Source: JAVBRA01 sp031548435 (GTDB taxonomy: Bacteria > Bacteroidota > Bacteroidia > Bacteroidales > Rikenellaceae). From it: 64,000 nt of DNA. This document shows, piece by piece, positions 8,557 to 16,854 of this stretch. The position numbers and the translations under genes were made by a program. Within the stretch, counting starts at the first letter, position 1. The number at the start of each line of letters is the position of its first letter. The stretch covers positions 1 through 64,000 of the forward strand of contig JAVBRA010000010.1 in assembly GCA_031548435.1 (NCBI GenBank). The letters are read 5' to 3'. The notes below the pieces were generated by a model. That model saw only the letters and a program-made list of their open reading frames with translations. It ran no database searches and was not told the DNA's origin.

Positions 8557-8586
8557 TTTGTTTATAATAAATTTATTCTATCTTTG
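8557..8586 (+). promoter_or_regulatory. Promoter of the interrupted lipoprotein gene
   Basis: TTTG (8557-8560), an 18-base spacer and TATCTTTG (8579-8586) form a strong Bacteroidota promoter, 30 bases before the ATG at 8617. Its quality argues that the downstream gene is, or recently was, actively transcribed despite the broken frame. Confidence 0.72.
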
Positions 8587-8616
8587 TAACTACAAACCAC
8601 AAAAAATACATCGTTT

Positions 8617-9289
8617 ATGAACCGGTTTTTGAAATCATTTTCTGCAATGTTGTTGACGGTAACCGCAACAACATTCATTTCCTGCTCTTCAGACCTGAAA
8701 GAGGGGGGGGGGTAAGAACGATCCGTCGGTAATTTACAGCCTGGCAGCCAAACACGGCCTTGAAGTACAACAGGCGACCGACTGCGAAATACCCAACGGA
8801 GCAACTCCGCAAAACATCACGGTCGAGGAACTCGACAAAGTATTCGAGGCGATCGGACAGGTGCAAAGAAGCCTCCCCATATCCTATCAATCCGAAGGGG
8901 TTCTGACCGAAACGATCTCCACCAGGGCAGGGGAAAAAACACTCGAATTCCACGACTACAAACCATTGGATGACCTGATTCCATATCAGGTTTATTCATG
9001 TTCCACCATCCACACAACCCTTTACTCGACTGTCAAAGAAACGGCCTTGGCGTACACGGTCCTCACCGAACGTCTGGCAGCAGAACTTGTTGGGCCCAAC
9101 GGTCAGAGCGGAGTGGCGCTCAACTTAAACGGATATCCGATCCTCATCCTCAATTTCTTTGTGAATGGCACAAACGTAGTCATCTCAGGTCAAATCAACA
9201 TAAGTGGTACATACATCGCAGCAGTAAATACGCCCATGTTCAACTATCAACTGGCAAATGTTACAGTATTCACCCCCGAAGTAGATTAA
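8617..9289 (+). pseudogene. Lipoprotein gene split at a G10 tract (frameshift; candidate phase-variable gene)
   Basis: Translation from the ATG at 8617 gives a lipoprotein signal (hydrophobic core then F-I-S-C, lipid-anchoring Cys at residue 23). It runs into ten consecutive G (8703-8712) and stops at TAA 8713-8715 after 32 residues. Removing one G, or adding two, joins this start to the open frame that runs unbroken to 9289. The result would be a 223-residue lipoprotein whose mature part begins S-S-D-L-K-E-G-G-G-K-N-D-P-S. The downstream frame has normal codon use and no other stop, so the break looks recent or reversible. A canonical promoter precedes it and a secreted-protein gene follows 21 bases after its stop. 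No domain is recognised. A sequencing error in the homopolymer is the main alternative. Confidence 0.7.
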
Positions 9290-9310
9290 CCCCCATAAAT
9301 CATTATTATC

Positions 9311-9868
9311 ATGAAAAGCAGAAGGATCATATTGGCAACGGCACTCGCGGTGCTTTGTTTGTCAGGGGCCCGCTCGTTCGCCGAACAAAAGTGGAAAATG
9401 GCCTACACGTTCCAGCTCGAAGACCGCAGCTCGGTTGCGTTCGCCAGGCAGAACGACGGGATAACGCTCACGTTCAACTACCAGCGCTATCCGGACAAGA
9501 CGATCGTCAACTATTTTCAGGATTCGATCGTCGTTTACGACTTTTATCTCCCCGACACGACGAGGATAGCCGTGATCGACATCCGCGACGTCTCGAAAGA
9601 AGCGCTGCCGACCAATCCGTCCCAGCAGGTCTACCCGGTGACCATCACCCAAACTCCGGCTGCGGCATCTGCGCCGTCCGCCGCGGTTCCGGTTCCGGCG
9701 CAAACATACCCGCTGATACTCAGCTACGAAAGCGAGATACCCACCGGCACCACGATCGTCTTCGGCGAAACCATCCGCATCGTCGACAACTACCCCACCC
9801 ACCAGTCATCGGTGGCGGTGTTCAATCAAAGCAGGCCCGGCAGCGACCTTACCGCAGAGAAGAGGTAA
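9311..9868 (+). CDS. Secreted hypothetical protein
   Basis: The protein has 185 residues with a signal peptide (about residues 1-24, cleavage near R-S-F-A-E). The mature region is rich in beta-strand-like alternating residues and contains a Pro/Ala-rich linker (about 118-135: P-A-A-A-S-A-P-S-A-A-V-P-V-P). No family is recognised. It lies 21 bases downstream of the interrupted lipoprotein gene, probably in the same transcript, so the two may work together at the envelope. A bidirectional terminator follows. Confidence 0.6.
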   Translation: MKSRRIILATALAVLCLSGARSFAEQKWKMAYTFQLEDRSSVAFARQNDGITLTFNYQRYPDKTIVNYFQDSIVVYDFYLPDTTRIAVIDIRDVSKEALPTNPSQQVYPVTITQTPAAASAPSAAVPVPAQTYPLILSYESEIPTGTTIVFGETIRIVDNYPTHQSSVAVFNQSRPGSDLTAEKR

Positions 9869-9883
9869 TCCCATCCCTCCGGC

Positions 9884-9921
9884 TAAAAAAAGGCTCCCCG
9901 TTATCCGGGAAGCCTTTTTTG
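9884..9921. terminator. Bidirectional terminator between convergent genes
   Basis: A hairpin with AAGGCT.../...AGCCTT arms is flanked by A7 on one side and T6 on the other. It lies between the + gene ending at 9868 and the - gene ending at 9939. Confidence 0.8.
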
Positions 9922-9938
9922 TTTCAGCGCGGGAATCG

Positions 9939-10541
9939 TCAGAACCGGTAACCTACACCCAACTGGATCACACTGTTCTTGCCGTCCCCGTCGCCATCGA
10001 TATCGGTGAGCCCAAGGTTGTAACGGGCCGAAAGGATCACCCGCTCCCTCATGATGTACGAAAGGCCCGCCGCAAAACTCACATCGACGTTGTTCGCCCC
10101 GCGGTAGTCTATCTTTTCGATATCGCCGTTATCGGCTTTAGTCCACTCCTTGGCGGCCATCAGGAAACCGACCTGCGGCCCCAGGTCGAGGGTGAAATCG
10201 TCGGAAGGCGTCAGATACAGCCTCACCAGCAACGGCACGTTGATGTAGTTGAGGCGGAGGCGGGCCTTGTCGACCCCAACGGGATCCTTGACAGCGCCTC
10301 CCTGGCGCGAATAGATCAATTCAGGCGTCAAAGCCACCACGCCACCCAGCCGCAGCTCGGCAAACGCACCCACAAACAGGCCGGTTTTCATCTTGTAAAA
10401 GTCGCCTGCATCGCCGCCCGCAACCGACGAAACGTTCAAACCGCCCTTGACACCGAGCGAAAACTCTTTTTCAAAACCCTCGGCCTTAGCCGTCATAACC
10501 GACAATACAGCAACAGCCGCCGCTAAAAAAATTTTTTTCAT
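9939..10541 (-). CDS. Outer-membrane beta-barrel protein (OmpA/PorT-like small barrel)
   Basis: The protein has 200 residues from the ATG at 10541, with a signal peptide (about 1-21, ending T-A-K-A). The mature protein begins with a strand like F-S-L-G-V-K-G-G-L-N, followed by eight or so alternating strands and a C-terminal aromatic end (G-V-G-Y-R-F), as in small PorT-family/OMP_b-brl barrels of Bacteroidota. The open frame extends to 10652, but the upstream part has no signal-like character and crosses the terminator preceding it. Function beyond outer-membrane localisation is unknown. It is monocistronic, with terminators on both sides. Confidence 0.75.
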   Translation of the reverse strand: MKKIFLAAAVAVLSVMTAKAEGFEKEFSLGVKGGLNVSSVAGGDAGDFYKMKTGLFVGAFAELRLGGVVALTPELIYSRQGGAVKDPVGVDKARLRLNYINVPLLVRLYLTPSDDFTLDLGPQVGFLMAAKEWTKADNGDIEKIDYRGANNVDVSFAAGLSYIMRERVILSARYNLGLTDIDGDGDGKNSVIQLGVGYRF

Positions 10542-10637
10542 ACATTCAAAATTTAGGTTAAAAAGATGCTTAGCCAACAACCCACAAATTTCCTGCCAAA
10601 CACATCTGTCCGGTATCAAAGAGCGGAATACATCCCA

Positions 10638-10673
10638 TAAAAAAAGCGACATCCGCAGACATCGCTCTTTTTT
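10638..10673. terminator. Terminator downstream of ilvE
   Basis: An A7-AGCGA ... TCGCT-T6 hairpin lies directly after the minus-strand ilvE gene and before the next minus-strand gene. The A/T tracts on both sides give a U-run on either strand. Confidence 0.75.
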
Positions 10674-10716
10674 ACCGGGAACCGATCTTTTTTCTCGTGC
10701 CGCGAACCGTTGGCGG

Positions 10717-11730
10717 TTACAGCACCGTCACCCAGCCGTGGGTGTCGGGGTAGTCGCCATACTGGATGGCGCGCAGCCGGTCGTAGAGTTTCTGCGTCCA
10801 GGGGCCCACCGAGCCGTCGCCGAAGGTATAGGCCCTGTCGGTGGCCGGATCGAAGATCTTGCCCACGGGGGTGATGACGGCCGCCGTGCCGCACGAACCC
10901 GCCTCCTCGAACGACGAGAGCTCTTCGAGCGGAATCCTGCGGGCTTCGACCTCCAGCCCCAGATCCTGCGCAATGACCATCAGGCTCTTGTTGGTAATAG
11001 AAGGCAGCACCGACTTGGATGAAGGGGTGACGTACGTATCCTCTTTAATTCCGAAAAAATTGGCCGCTCCGCACTCATCGATGTATTTATTTTCGGCCGA
11101 ATCGAGATACAGCACCGAAGGGTAGCCCTTGGCGTGGGCCGAGTCGGCCGACAACAGGCTGGCGGCGTAGTTGCCGCCCACCTTCACGTGGCCCGTTCCG
11201 CGCGGCGCGGCGCGGTCGTACTCGCGTTCAACGATCACGTTGATGGGCTTGAAGCCGTCTTTGTAATACGGCCCGACCGGCGTGACGAACATCAGCAGCA
11301 TGTACTCCGTCGACGGCTTCACGCCCACCTGGGCGCCCGTGCCGATCAGCAGCGGACGGATGTAAAGCGACGCTCCCGACCCGTACGGAGGAATGAACCG
11401 TTCGTTGCGCCGCACCACTTCAATCACCATTTCGCAGAACAACTCCACCGGCGGCGGGGCCATCAGCGTGTAGCCGGCCGTATTGGCCATGCGGCGGGCG
11501 TTCTCATCCATGCGGAAGATACGGATTTTGCCGTCCTTGCAGCGGAACGCCTTCAGCCCCTCGAACGCCTCCTGACCGTAGTGCAGGCAGGTGGCGGCCA
11601 TGTGCAGGGTGATCGTCTCGTCGGCGACCACCTCGGGCTTGCTCCATTGGCCGTCTTTGTAGTACGACCGTACGTTGCAGTCGGTTTTCATGTAACCGAA
11701 GGGCAGGTTGCCCCAGTCGATATTTTCCAT
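10717..11730 (-). CDS. ilvE: Branched-chain amino-acid aminotransferase (PLP fold type IV)
   Basis: The enzyme interconverts leucine, isoleucine and valine with their 2-oxo acids using glutamate/2-oxoglutarate. The 337-residue protein shows the class-IV aminotransferase layout. An N-terminal G-Q-E-A-F-E-G-L-K-A block binds substrate and phosphate. V-K-V-G-G-N-Y-A-A-S-L contains the expected PLP-linked lysine. A conserved D-E-C-G-A-A-N-F-F segment is followed by the C-terminal G-T-A-A-V-I-T-P-V-G phosphate-binding loop. The start is ambiguous: ATGs at 11751, 11742 and 11730 are in frame. A TATTTTTG -7-like box at 11756-11763 (minus) would leave a workable leader only for the shortest form, so 11730 is preferred. 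Confidence 0.92.
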   Translation of the reverse strand: MENIDWGNLPFGYMKTDCNVRSYYKDGQWSKPEVVADETITLHMAATCLHYGQEAFEGLKAFRCKDGKIRIFRMDENARRMANTAGYTLMAPPPVELFCEMVIEVVRRNERFIPPYGSGASLYIRPLLIGTGAQVGVKPSTEYMLLMFVTPVGPYYKDGFKPINVIVEREYDRAAPRGTGHVKVGGNYAASLLSADSAHAKGYPSVLYLDSAENKYIDECGAANFFGIKEDTYVTPSSKSVLPSITNKSLMVIAQDLGLEVEARRIPLEELSSFEEAGSCGTAAVITPVGKIFDPATDRAYTFGDGSVGPWTQKLYDRLRAIQYGDYPDTHGWVTVL

Positions 11731-11820
11731 CGCTCCAAACATTGAAATCAAGTTGCAAAAATAGCGTTTCCCGCCCGAAAAACCATTCTCCCGCTCCGTT
11801 ATTTTTTCGCAGGTACGGTT

Positions 11821-11851
11821 TTTGAGCGATCAACAGAAATTCGTACCTTTG
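11821..11851 (+). promoter_or_regulatory. Promoter of the glycosyltransferase gene
   Basis: TTTG (11821-11824), exactly 19 bases and TACCTTTG (11844-11851) form a textbook Bacteroidota promoter, 20 bases before the ATG at 11872. Confidence 0.8.
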
Positions 11852-11871
11852 TAACAAACACAACCGCATCC

Positions 11872-12855
11872 ATGAACATCGCCATTGTCAGCGACAACAT
11901 CATCCCGGCATTCAGATACGGCGGCACCGAGCGGGTCATCTGGGGCCTGGGCAAAGAGTTGTCGGCCCGGGGACACCGGGTGACGTTCGTCGTGCGCAGG
12001 GGGTCGTGGTGCGACTTCGCCCGCGTGGTCGAGATCGACCCGGCGAAAGAACTGCACGGCCAGATCCCCGCCGAGGCCGATATCGTCCACTTCAATTCGG
12101 CCCGCGCCTGCGAGGGATTCGCCCGCCCGCATGTGGTCACCATCCACGGCAACAACACCCCGGCGGCCATGGACGTCAACTCGATCTTCGTCTCGCGCGA
12201 CCATGCCGCGCGGCACGGTTCGCAATCGTTCGTCCACAACGGGCTCGACTGGGACGACTACGGCCCGGCCCGCCTCGACGCCCCGCGCAACTATTTCCAC
12301 TTTCTGGGCAAAGCGGCATGGAAAGTGAAGAACCTCAAAGACGCCATGGCCATCACGCGGGCGGTTCCCGGCGGCAGGCTCAGGGTGCTGGGGGGCAGCC
12401 GGCTGAATTTCAAGATGGGCTTCCGGTTCACCCTCAGCCCGCGCATCCGGTTTTACGGCATGATCGGCGGCGAAGAAAAATTTCGCCTGCTCGAAGGATC
12501 GAAGGGGCTGGTGTTCCCGGTGCGGTGGGACGAACCGTTCGGGTTGGCCGTTATCGAGAGCCTCTATTTCGGGGCGCCTGTTTTCGGCACTCCGTACGGG
12601 TCGCTTCCCGAGCTGGTGGGCCCCGAGGCAGGGTTCCTCTCTGCAAGCCGGAGCGAGTTGGCCCGGCAGATGCTCGATGCCGGCAGCTACTCCGCCCGCC
12701 GATGCCACGAATACGCACGGGACACGTTCAACTCGAAGGCCATGACCGACCAATATCTGCGCTGTTACGAGACAGTTCTCAACGGCAACCCGCTGAACGA
12801 CACGGCGCCCGGCAGCTCCGGCCCCGGGTTCCGGATGTATGAACTCACCGAATGA
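11872..12855 (+). CDS. Glycosyltransferase family 4-like protein
   Basis: This 327-residue cytoplasmic GT-B-type protein is shorter than typical GT4 enzymes. The N-terminal glycine-rich acceptor loop (Y-G-G-T-E-R-V near residues 20-26) and the C-terminal donor-binding motif E-P-F-G-L-A-V-I-E (the E-x7-E element, around residue 223) are present. It probably adds a sugar to an envelope glycan or capsule precursor; donor and acceptor are unknown. It stands alone rather than in a polysaccharide cluster. Its TGA stop lies inside the first bases of the ~90-bp interspersed repeat (copy 2), so the repeat has supplied or abuts the gene's end. Confidence 0.82.
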   Translation: MNIAIVSDNIIPAFRYGGTERVIWGLGKELSARGHRVTFVVRRGSWCDFARVVEIDPAKELHGQIPAEADIVHFNSARACEGFARPHVVTIHGNNTPAAMDVNSIFVSRDHAARHGSQSFVHNGLDWDDYGPARLDAPRNYFHFLGKAAWKVKNLKDAMAITRAVPGGRLRVLGGSRLNFKMGFRFTLSPRIRFYGMIGGEEKFRLLEGSKGLVFPVRWDEPFGLAVIESLYFGAPVFGTPYGSLPELVGPEAGFLSASRSELARQMLDAGSYSARRCHEYARDTFNSKAMTDQYLRCYETVLNGNPLNDTAPGSSGPGFRMYELTE

Positions 12856-12935
12856 ACCTCCCCGCCGCAAGCGGTCGGGATATCATCAAGAATAGCTCTT
12901 CGCCTCAAGCGGCGGGGAATTTAACCCTTAGAGAA
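12850..12935 (+). repeat. ~90-bp interspersed repeat, copy 2
   Basis: This plus-orientation copy of the family also found at 3421-3514 (minus) and 52775-52870 (plus) opens with AATGAACCTCCCCGCC and continues with GCAAGCGG, ATCATCAAGAATAG, CAAGCGGCGGGG, AATTTAACCC and TTAGAGA. Complementary CCCCGCCGC/GCGGCGGGG ends allow folding. It fills nearly all of the gap between the glycosyltransferase stop and the antiporter start at 12950. Confidence 0.75.
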
Positions 12936-12949
12936 TTAAAGCACCGACC

Positions 12950-15196
12950 ATGAAAAGCGCCAGAAAAAATTACCTCAGCTACATCCTGATGCTCATCGCC
13001 ACCGGAGCGCTGGGGCTTTTCATCGTCGCCAGGGGAGAACGCCTTTACCATACCGTCCCGTCCCAAGCCCCGGCCGCCGCAAACGACGCGCCGTTCAGGC
13101 TGTTCAGCGCCTCGCTGGGCGAGAATGTCGGACACCCGCTGTCGCTGCTGCTGTTGCAGATCATCGCCATCCTGATCGCCGTCCGCATTTTTTCGTTCAT
13201 TTTCAAATACCTGGGCCAGCCGGGGGTCATCGGCGAGATCGTGGCCGGGATCGCCCTCGGGCCGTCGGTGCTGGGATACTTCTTCCCCGAAACGTTCGGA
13301 TTCCTGTTTTCGGCCGGTTCGTTGGTTCCATTGCACATCATCAGCCAGATCGGCCTGATTCTGTTCATGTTCGTCATCGGCATGGAACTCGACATCGGCA
13401 TCATCCGCAAAAAAGCGTCCGAGACGCTGTTCATCAGCCATTCGAGCATCTTCTTTCCGTTCCTGCTGGGCATCGTCATGGCCTACTTCGTCTACCCGGA
13501 GTTCGGGGCCGGACAGACGCCGTTCCTTTCGTTCGCGCTGTTCATCGGCATTTCGATCAGCATCACGGCCCTGCCTGTGCTCGCGCGCATCCTGCAGGAG
13601 CGCAACCTGGCCAAAACCAACATGGGGATGCTGACCATCGCCAGCGCGGCCAACAACGACATCACGGCCTGGTGCATGCTGGCGGCCATCATCGCCATCG
13701 TCCATGCCGGCAGCGCCGCCAGCGCACTGTTCACCCTGCTGGCCTCGGCGGCATATATCCTGTTCATGTTCCTGGTAGTGAGGCCGTTCATGAGAAAGCT
13801 GGGTGAAATCTACAACACACAGGAGGTGCTCAACAAAACGCTCGTTTCGTTCATCTTCCTGGTGCTCGTCCTCTCGTCGTTCATCACCGAGGTGCTGGGC
13901 ATTCACGCCCTGTTCGGCGCGTTTGTGGCGGGGCTCATCATGCCGTCGAACATCAATTTCCGGCGCGTGATGTCGGAGAAGGTCGAGGACGTGGCGCTGG
14001 TGCTGTTCCTGCCGCTGTTCTTCGTCTTCACGGGGTTGCGCACCGAGATCGGAGCCCTCGACTCGCCGCACCTGTGGGGCATCTGCGCCATCTTCATCGC
14101 GGTGTCGATCGCCGGCAAGATGATCGGCACCATCGTCCCGGCGCGCATGACGGGCGAGTCGTGGAAAGACAGCCTGTCGATGGGCGTGCTGATGAACACC
14201 CGCGGGCTGATGGAGCTGATCATACTCAACATCGGCTACGAGTTGGGCATCATCCCCTCGTCGATCTTCGTCATTTTCGTCATCATGGCGCTGTTCACCA
14301 CCTTCATGGCCACGCCGTCGCTGGCGCTGATCGAGAAATATTTCAGGAAAAAGCGACCGGTCGGAATCCACCGAAAGGCATACCCCCGCATCCTGCTCTC
14401 GTTCGGCAATCCGCAAAGCGGCGCCGTATTCCTCTCGCTGCTCGACGTCCTGTTCCGGAAAAAGATCGCCCGCTCGCACATCACCGCCCTGCACTTCACC
14501 ATCGGCACCGACACCAGCCCGCTCGACACCGACGAGTTCTACGAAAAAAGTTTCTCTCCCATACTGGCCCAAGCCCGCAAGCTGGGACTGCAAGTCCACA
14601 CCCGCTACGAGGTGACCGACCGCTATGCCAAAGACCTGCTCAACATCACCCGCAACGAAGCGTTCGACTTCGTGATCGTGGGCGGCGGAGTGAACTTCAT
14701 CCGCGACTCGGTCGAGCGGCCGCGCAACAATCCGTTGCAGATGGTGCTGTTCCGCGTCAAATGCTGGCTCAGCCGCAAAGAGTGCTACCTGCCCGGAGGG
14801 ATGCTGCGCGACAAGACCCGCGTGATACTGAACAAAACCGACACCCCGACAGGTGTGTTCATCAACAAGAAGTTCGGGGCCGTAAACCGCATCGGCATGA
14901 TCGTGGCCTCGGCCAAAGAGTTGCCCATGCTGCACATGGCCGCTTACATCGCCGACGGGACGGAGCTCTCGATCCTCTCGCTCGACAACCACCACAATGC
15001 CGCCCAGTTGCGGGCCGCAGCCGAAAGCCTGTCGAAGAAGACCGAACGCACGGTGGCCCTGTCCGACCAGACCCCCGGGCAATTCGCCGCCGCCAACGAT
15101 CTGGTGATCCTCAGCCACGCCAGCTGGCAGCAGATTGTCCAGCGCCACGCCACGCTGATCCCGCACCTGCCGTCGTTCCTGGTGGTGAAAGGATAA
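12950..15196 (+). CDS. CPA2-family cation:proton antiporter with C-terminal cytoplasmic domain
   Basis: The protein has 748 residues. After one leading hydrophobic segment (about 10-26) there is a roughly 12-helix monovalent cation/proton exchanger core (about 60-455). Recognisable landmarks are Y-L-G-Q-P-G-V-I-G-E-I-V-A-G-I, A-N-N-D-I-T-A-W-C (the D/N ion site) and M-N-T-R-G-L-M-E-L-I, all typical of KefB/NapA-like CPA2 transporters. The last 280 residues are soluble and resemble a nucleotide-binding/universal-stress-type tail (V-I-V-G-G-G-V-N-F near residue 575). It likely exchanges Na+ or K+ for H+ to control internal pH or ion content. The ~90-bp repeat sits immediately before the ATG and a strong terminator follows. 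Confidence 0.9.
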   Translation: MKSARKNYLSYILMLIATGALGLFIVARGERLYHTVPSQAPAAANDAPFRLFSASLGENVGHPLSLLLLQIIAILIAVRIFSFIFKYLGQPGVIGEIVAGIALGPSVLGYFFPETFGFLFSAGSLVPLHIISQIGLILFMFVIGMELDIGIIRKKASETLFISHSSIFFPFLLGIVMAYFVYPEFGAGQTPFLSFALFIGISISITALPVLARILQERNLAKTNMGMLTIASAANNDITAWCMLAAIIAIVHAGSAASALFTLLASAAYILFMFLVVRPFMRKLGEIYNTQEVLNKTLVSFIFLVLVLSSFITEVLGIHALFGAFVAGLIMPSNINFRRVMSEKVEDVALVLFLPLFFVFTGLRTEIGALDSPHLWGICAIFIAVSIAGKMIGTIVPARMTGESWKDSLSMGVLMNTRGLMELIILNIGYELGIIPSSIFVIFVIMALFTTFMATPSLALIEKYFRKKRPVGIHRKAYPRILLSFGNPQSGAVFLSLLDVLFRKKIARSHITALHFTIGTDTSPLDTDEFYEKSFSPILAQARKLGLQVHTRYEVTDRYAKDLLNITRNEAFDFVIVGGGVNFIRDSVERPRNNPLQMVLFRVKCWLSRKECYLPGGMLRDKTRVILNKTDTPTGVFINKKFGAVNRIGMIVASAKELPMLHMAAYIADGTELSILSLDNHHNAAQLRAAAESLSKKTERTVALSDQTPGQFAAANDLVILSHASWQQIVQRHATLIPHLPSFLVVKG

Positions 15197-15253
15197 CGCC
15201 CGCAGAGTTTTCTCGGGCGGCCCGGCAAACCTCCTTTCGCCCGCAAACCAAAC

Positions 15254-15288
15254 AAAGGCCGCTTCGCTGTTGCAGCGAAGCGGCCTTT
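15254..15288 (+). terminator. Rho-independent terminator of the antiporter gene
   Basis: A perfect 16-base stem (15254-15269 with 15273-15288) with a 3-base loop is followed by CTTTATTATTT. It lies 57 bases after the antiporter stop. Confidence 0.85.
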
Positions 15289-15360
15289 CTTTATTATTTC
15301 TGTCTGTGTTGGAGCCCGGGGCAACATGCCGGACACACGCGAGCGCCGGAAAGAGATCGC

Positions 15361-16743
15361 CTACCGCCCCATCGCAATATAGTTGCAGTAGCTATTGTAC
15401 TTGCGCATCACCTGGGCGACAAAACCGGCCGTTTCGTCCACCCCGCGGAAGACGCCGTTTTTCACCACTTCGTCGCTCCAATACTGCTCGTCCGATTTTT
15501 TGCCGAGGTAGCGCGACACGCACTCCCACGAATCGGGATTCTCGCCGTATTTCCGGGCCAGTTTGCGGGCGTCCTGCACATGACCGATGCCGGCGTTATA
15601 GGCCGCCAACACGATCGACATCCGGTCGGATTCGGGCGTCCCGCTGCCAAAGCGGATCGAGTTCTCGATCTTTTTGATCAGCATCACCCCCAGCGCGATG
15701 TTCCGCTCGGGATCCATCACCTCGCCGGCCGGGACATCGAACTGGCGCGCCACCGACGGCATGATCTGCATCAGCCCCCGGGCGCCGCGGTTCGACACCA
15801 TATAGCGGTTGAAACGCGATTCGCTGTAAGCCACCGCCGACACAAAACGCCAGTCGCACCCGTGCTCGGAGCTCACCTTGCGGATCAGGTCGTCGTAACG
15901 CGAGATGGTGCCGTTGCGGAGGTTCCCGCCGTGCTCGAATGCCCTGGCAATCAGGCCACCGTCGAAATAGGTCTTTTGCAATGCCGCGCACTCTTCGCTC
16001 CGGACAAAGCCGTCGAGCCATGTTTTGAAGTCGGCATAGAGTTCGAAATTGCCTCCGACCACGATATCCACCGCCACCGGCTCGCTGAAGTCGTACACCG
16101 TACGGATGTTCCTGATCATCGCGCAGCCGAGCGCCGCCTCGCTCCGTTCGCAGATCAGGTAATCGTACTCCCAATCGCTGAGTTTCTGCATCAGGTCGAG
16201 GTCGGACGTGGATGAAAGGTAGAGGTCGGACGTGGAGGCCGAATCAAGCAGGTTATGGTACGATTTCGATTTGACGAACCCTTCGGCGATGCATACCTTG
16301 CGGTTGCGGAGCATCTTATGCAGGTCGCCGTCGGTGCGGACGGGGCTTTCGGAACGGTGCCCCAGCACCACATAACCCGTGTTGTAAACGGTCAGCGCCC
16401 GGTCGAGCGACGCCCGGTCGATGTCCGAAAGCAAAGCCACCGTCAGGTCGGGGCGGCGCAAGTTCTCCGCACAGCTGTCCGCCTGCCCTTGCAAGCCGCC
16501 AACCACGGTAAGGCCGACACCCAGACGTTCGGCGTAAGAGGCCAACAGGTCGTACTGATACCCCATCGGCTCGCCGTTGAAAGAGAAATATCCGGGTAAT
16601 TCAGGATCGATGGCCACGACCAGCTCGCCGCGCCCCCGGATCGAAGAAAGCGATTCCTCCCGCGAAAGAGGATCGGTAAAAACAAATGCCGTTAAACAAA
16701 CCAAAGAAAATAAAACTACATACAGAACTTTTTTTCTGTTCAT
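15361..16743 (-). CDS. mltF: MltF-like membrane-bound lytic murein transglycosylase
   Basis: The 460-residue protein cleaves the MurNAc-GlcNAc bond of peptidoglycan, forming 1,6-anhydroMurNAc ends. A signal anchor (about residues 6-22) is followed by a periplasmic solute-binding-like domain (SBP_bac_3, about 38-265) and an SLT lysozyme-like domain (about 280-440). Catalytic Glu308 lies in S-E-S-R-F-N, followed by the G-L-M-Q-I-M-P motif and A-Y-N-A-G-I-G-H. The domain order is that of MltF, where the SBP domain regulates the lytic domain. It is transcribed alone. Confidence 0.92.
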   Translation of the reverse strand: MNRKKVLYVVLFSLVCLTAFVFTDPLSREESLSSIRGRGELVVAIDPELPGYFSFNGEPMGYQYDLLASYAERLGVGLTVVGGLQGQADSCAENLRRPDLTVALLSDIDRASLDRALTVYNTGYVVLGHRSESPVRTDGDLHKMLRNRKVCIAEGFVKSKSYHNLLDSASTSDLYLSSTSDLDLMQKLSDWEYDYLICERSEAALGCAMIRNIRTVYDFSEPVAVDIVVGGNFELYADFKTWLDGFVRSEECAALQKTYFDGGLIARAFEHGGNLRNGTISRYDDLIRKVSSEHGCDWRFVSAVAYSESRFNRYMVSNRGARGLMQIMPSVARQFDVPAGEVMDPERNIALGVMLIKKIENSIRFGSGTPESDRMSIVLAAYNAGIGHVQDARKLARKYGENPDSWECVSRYLGKKSDEQYWSDEVVKNGVFRGVDETAGFVAQVMRKYNSYCNYIAMGR

Positions 16744-16854
16744 AGGAAGTTGCGTTTCAGGCAGCTTTGCGAGCGGTTGCCCCGGCCCGGATCCAGACCC
16801 AAGCTTTTCTCAGAAAAGTTCAGATCGAATACCGGGGCGGATACCCTCCCTCCA

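Noticed and set aside
12905..15166. 753-codon minus-strand frame opposite the antiporter
   Set aside because: Shadow frame with Asp/His/Arg/Gln-rich noise; the plus strand encodes an unmistakable CPA2 antiporter.
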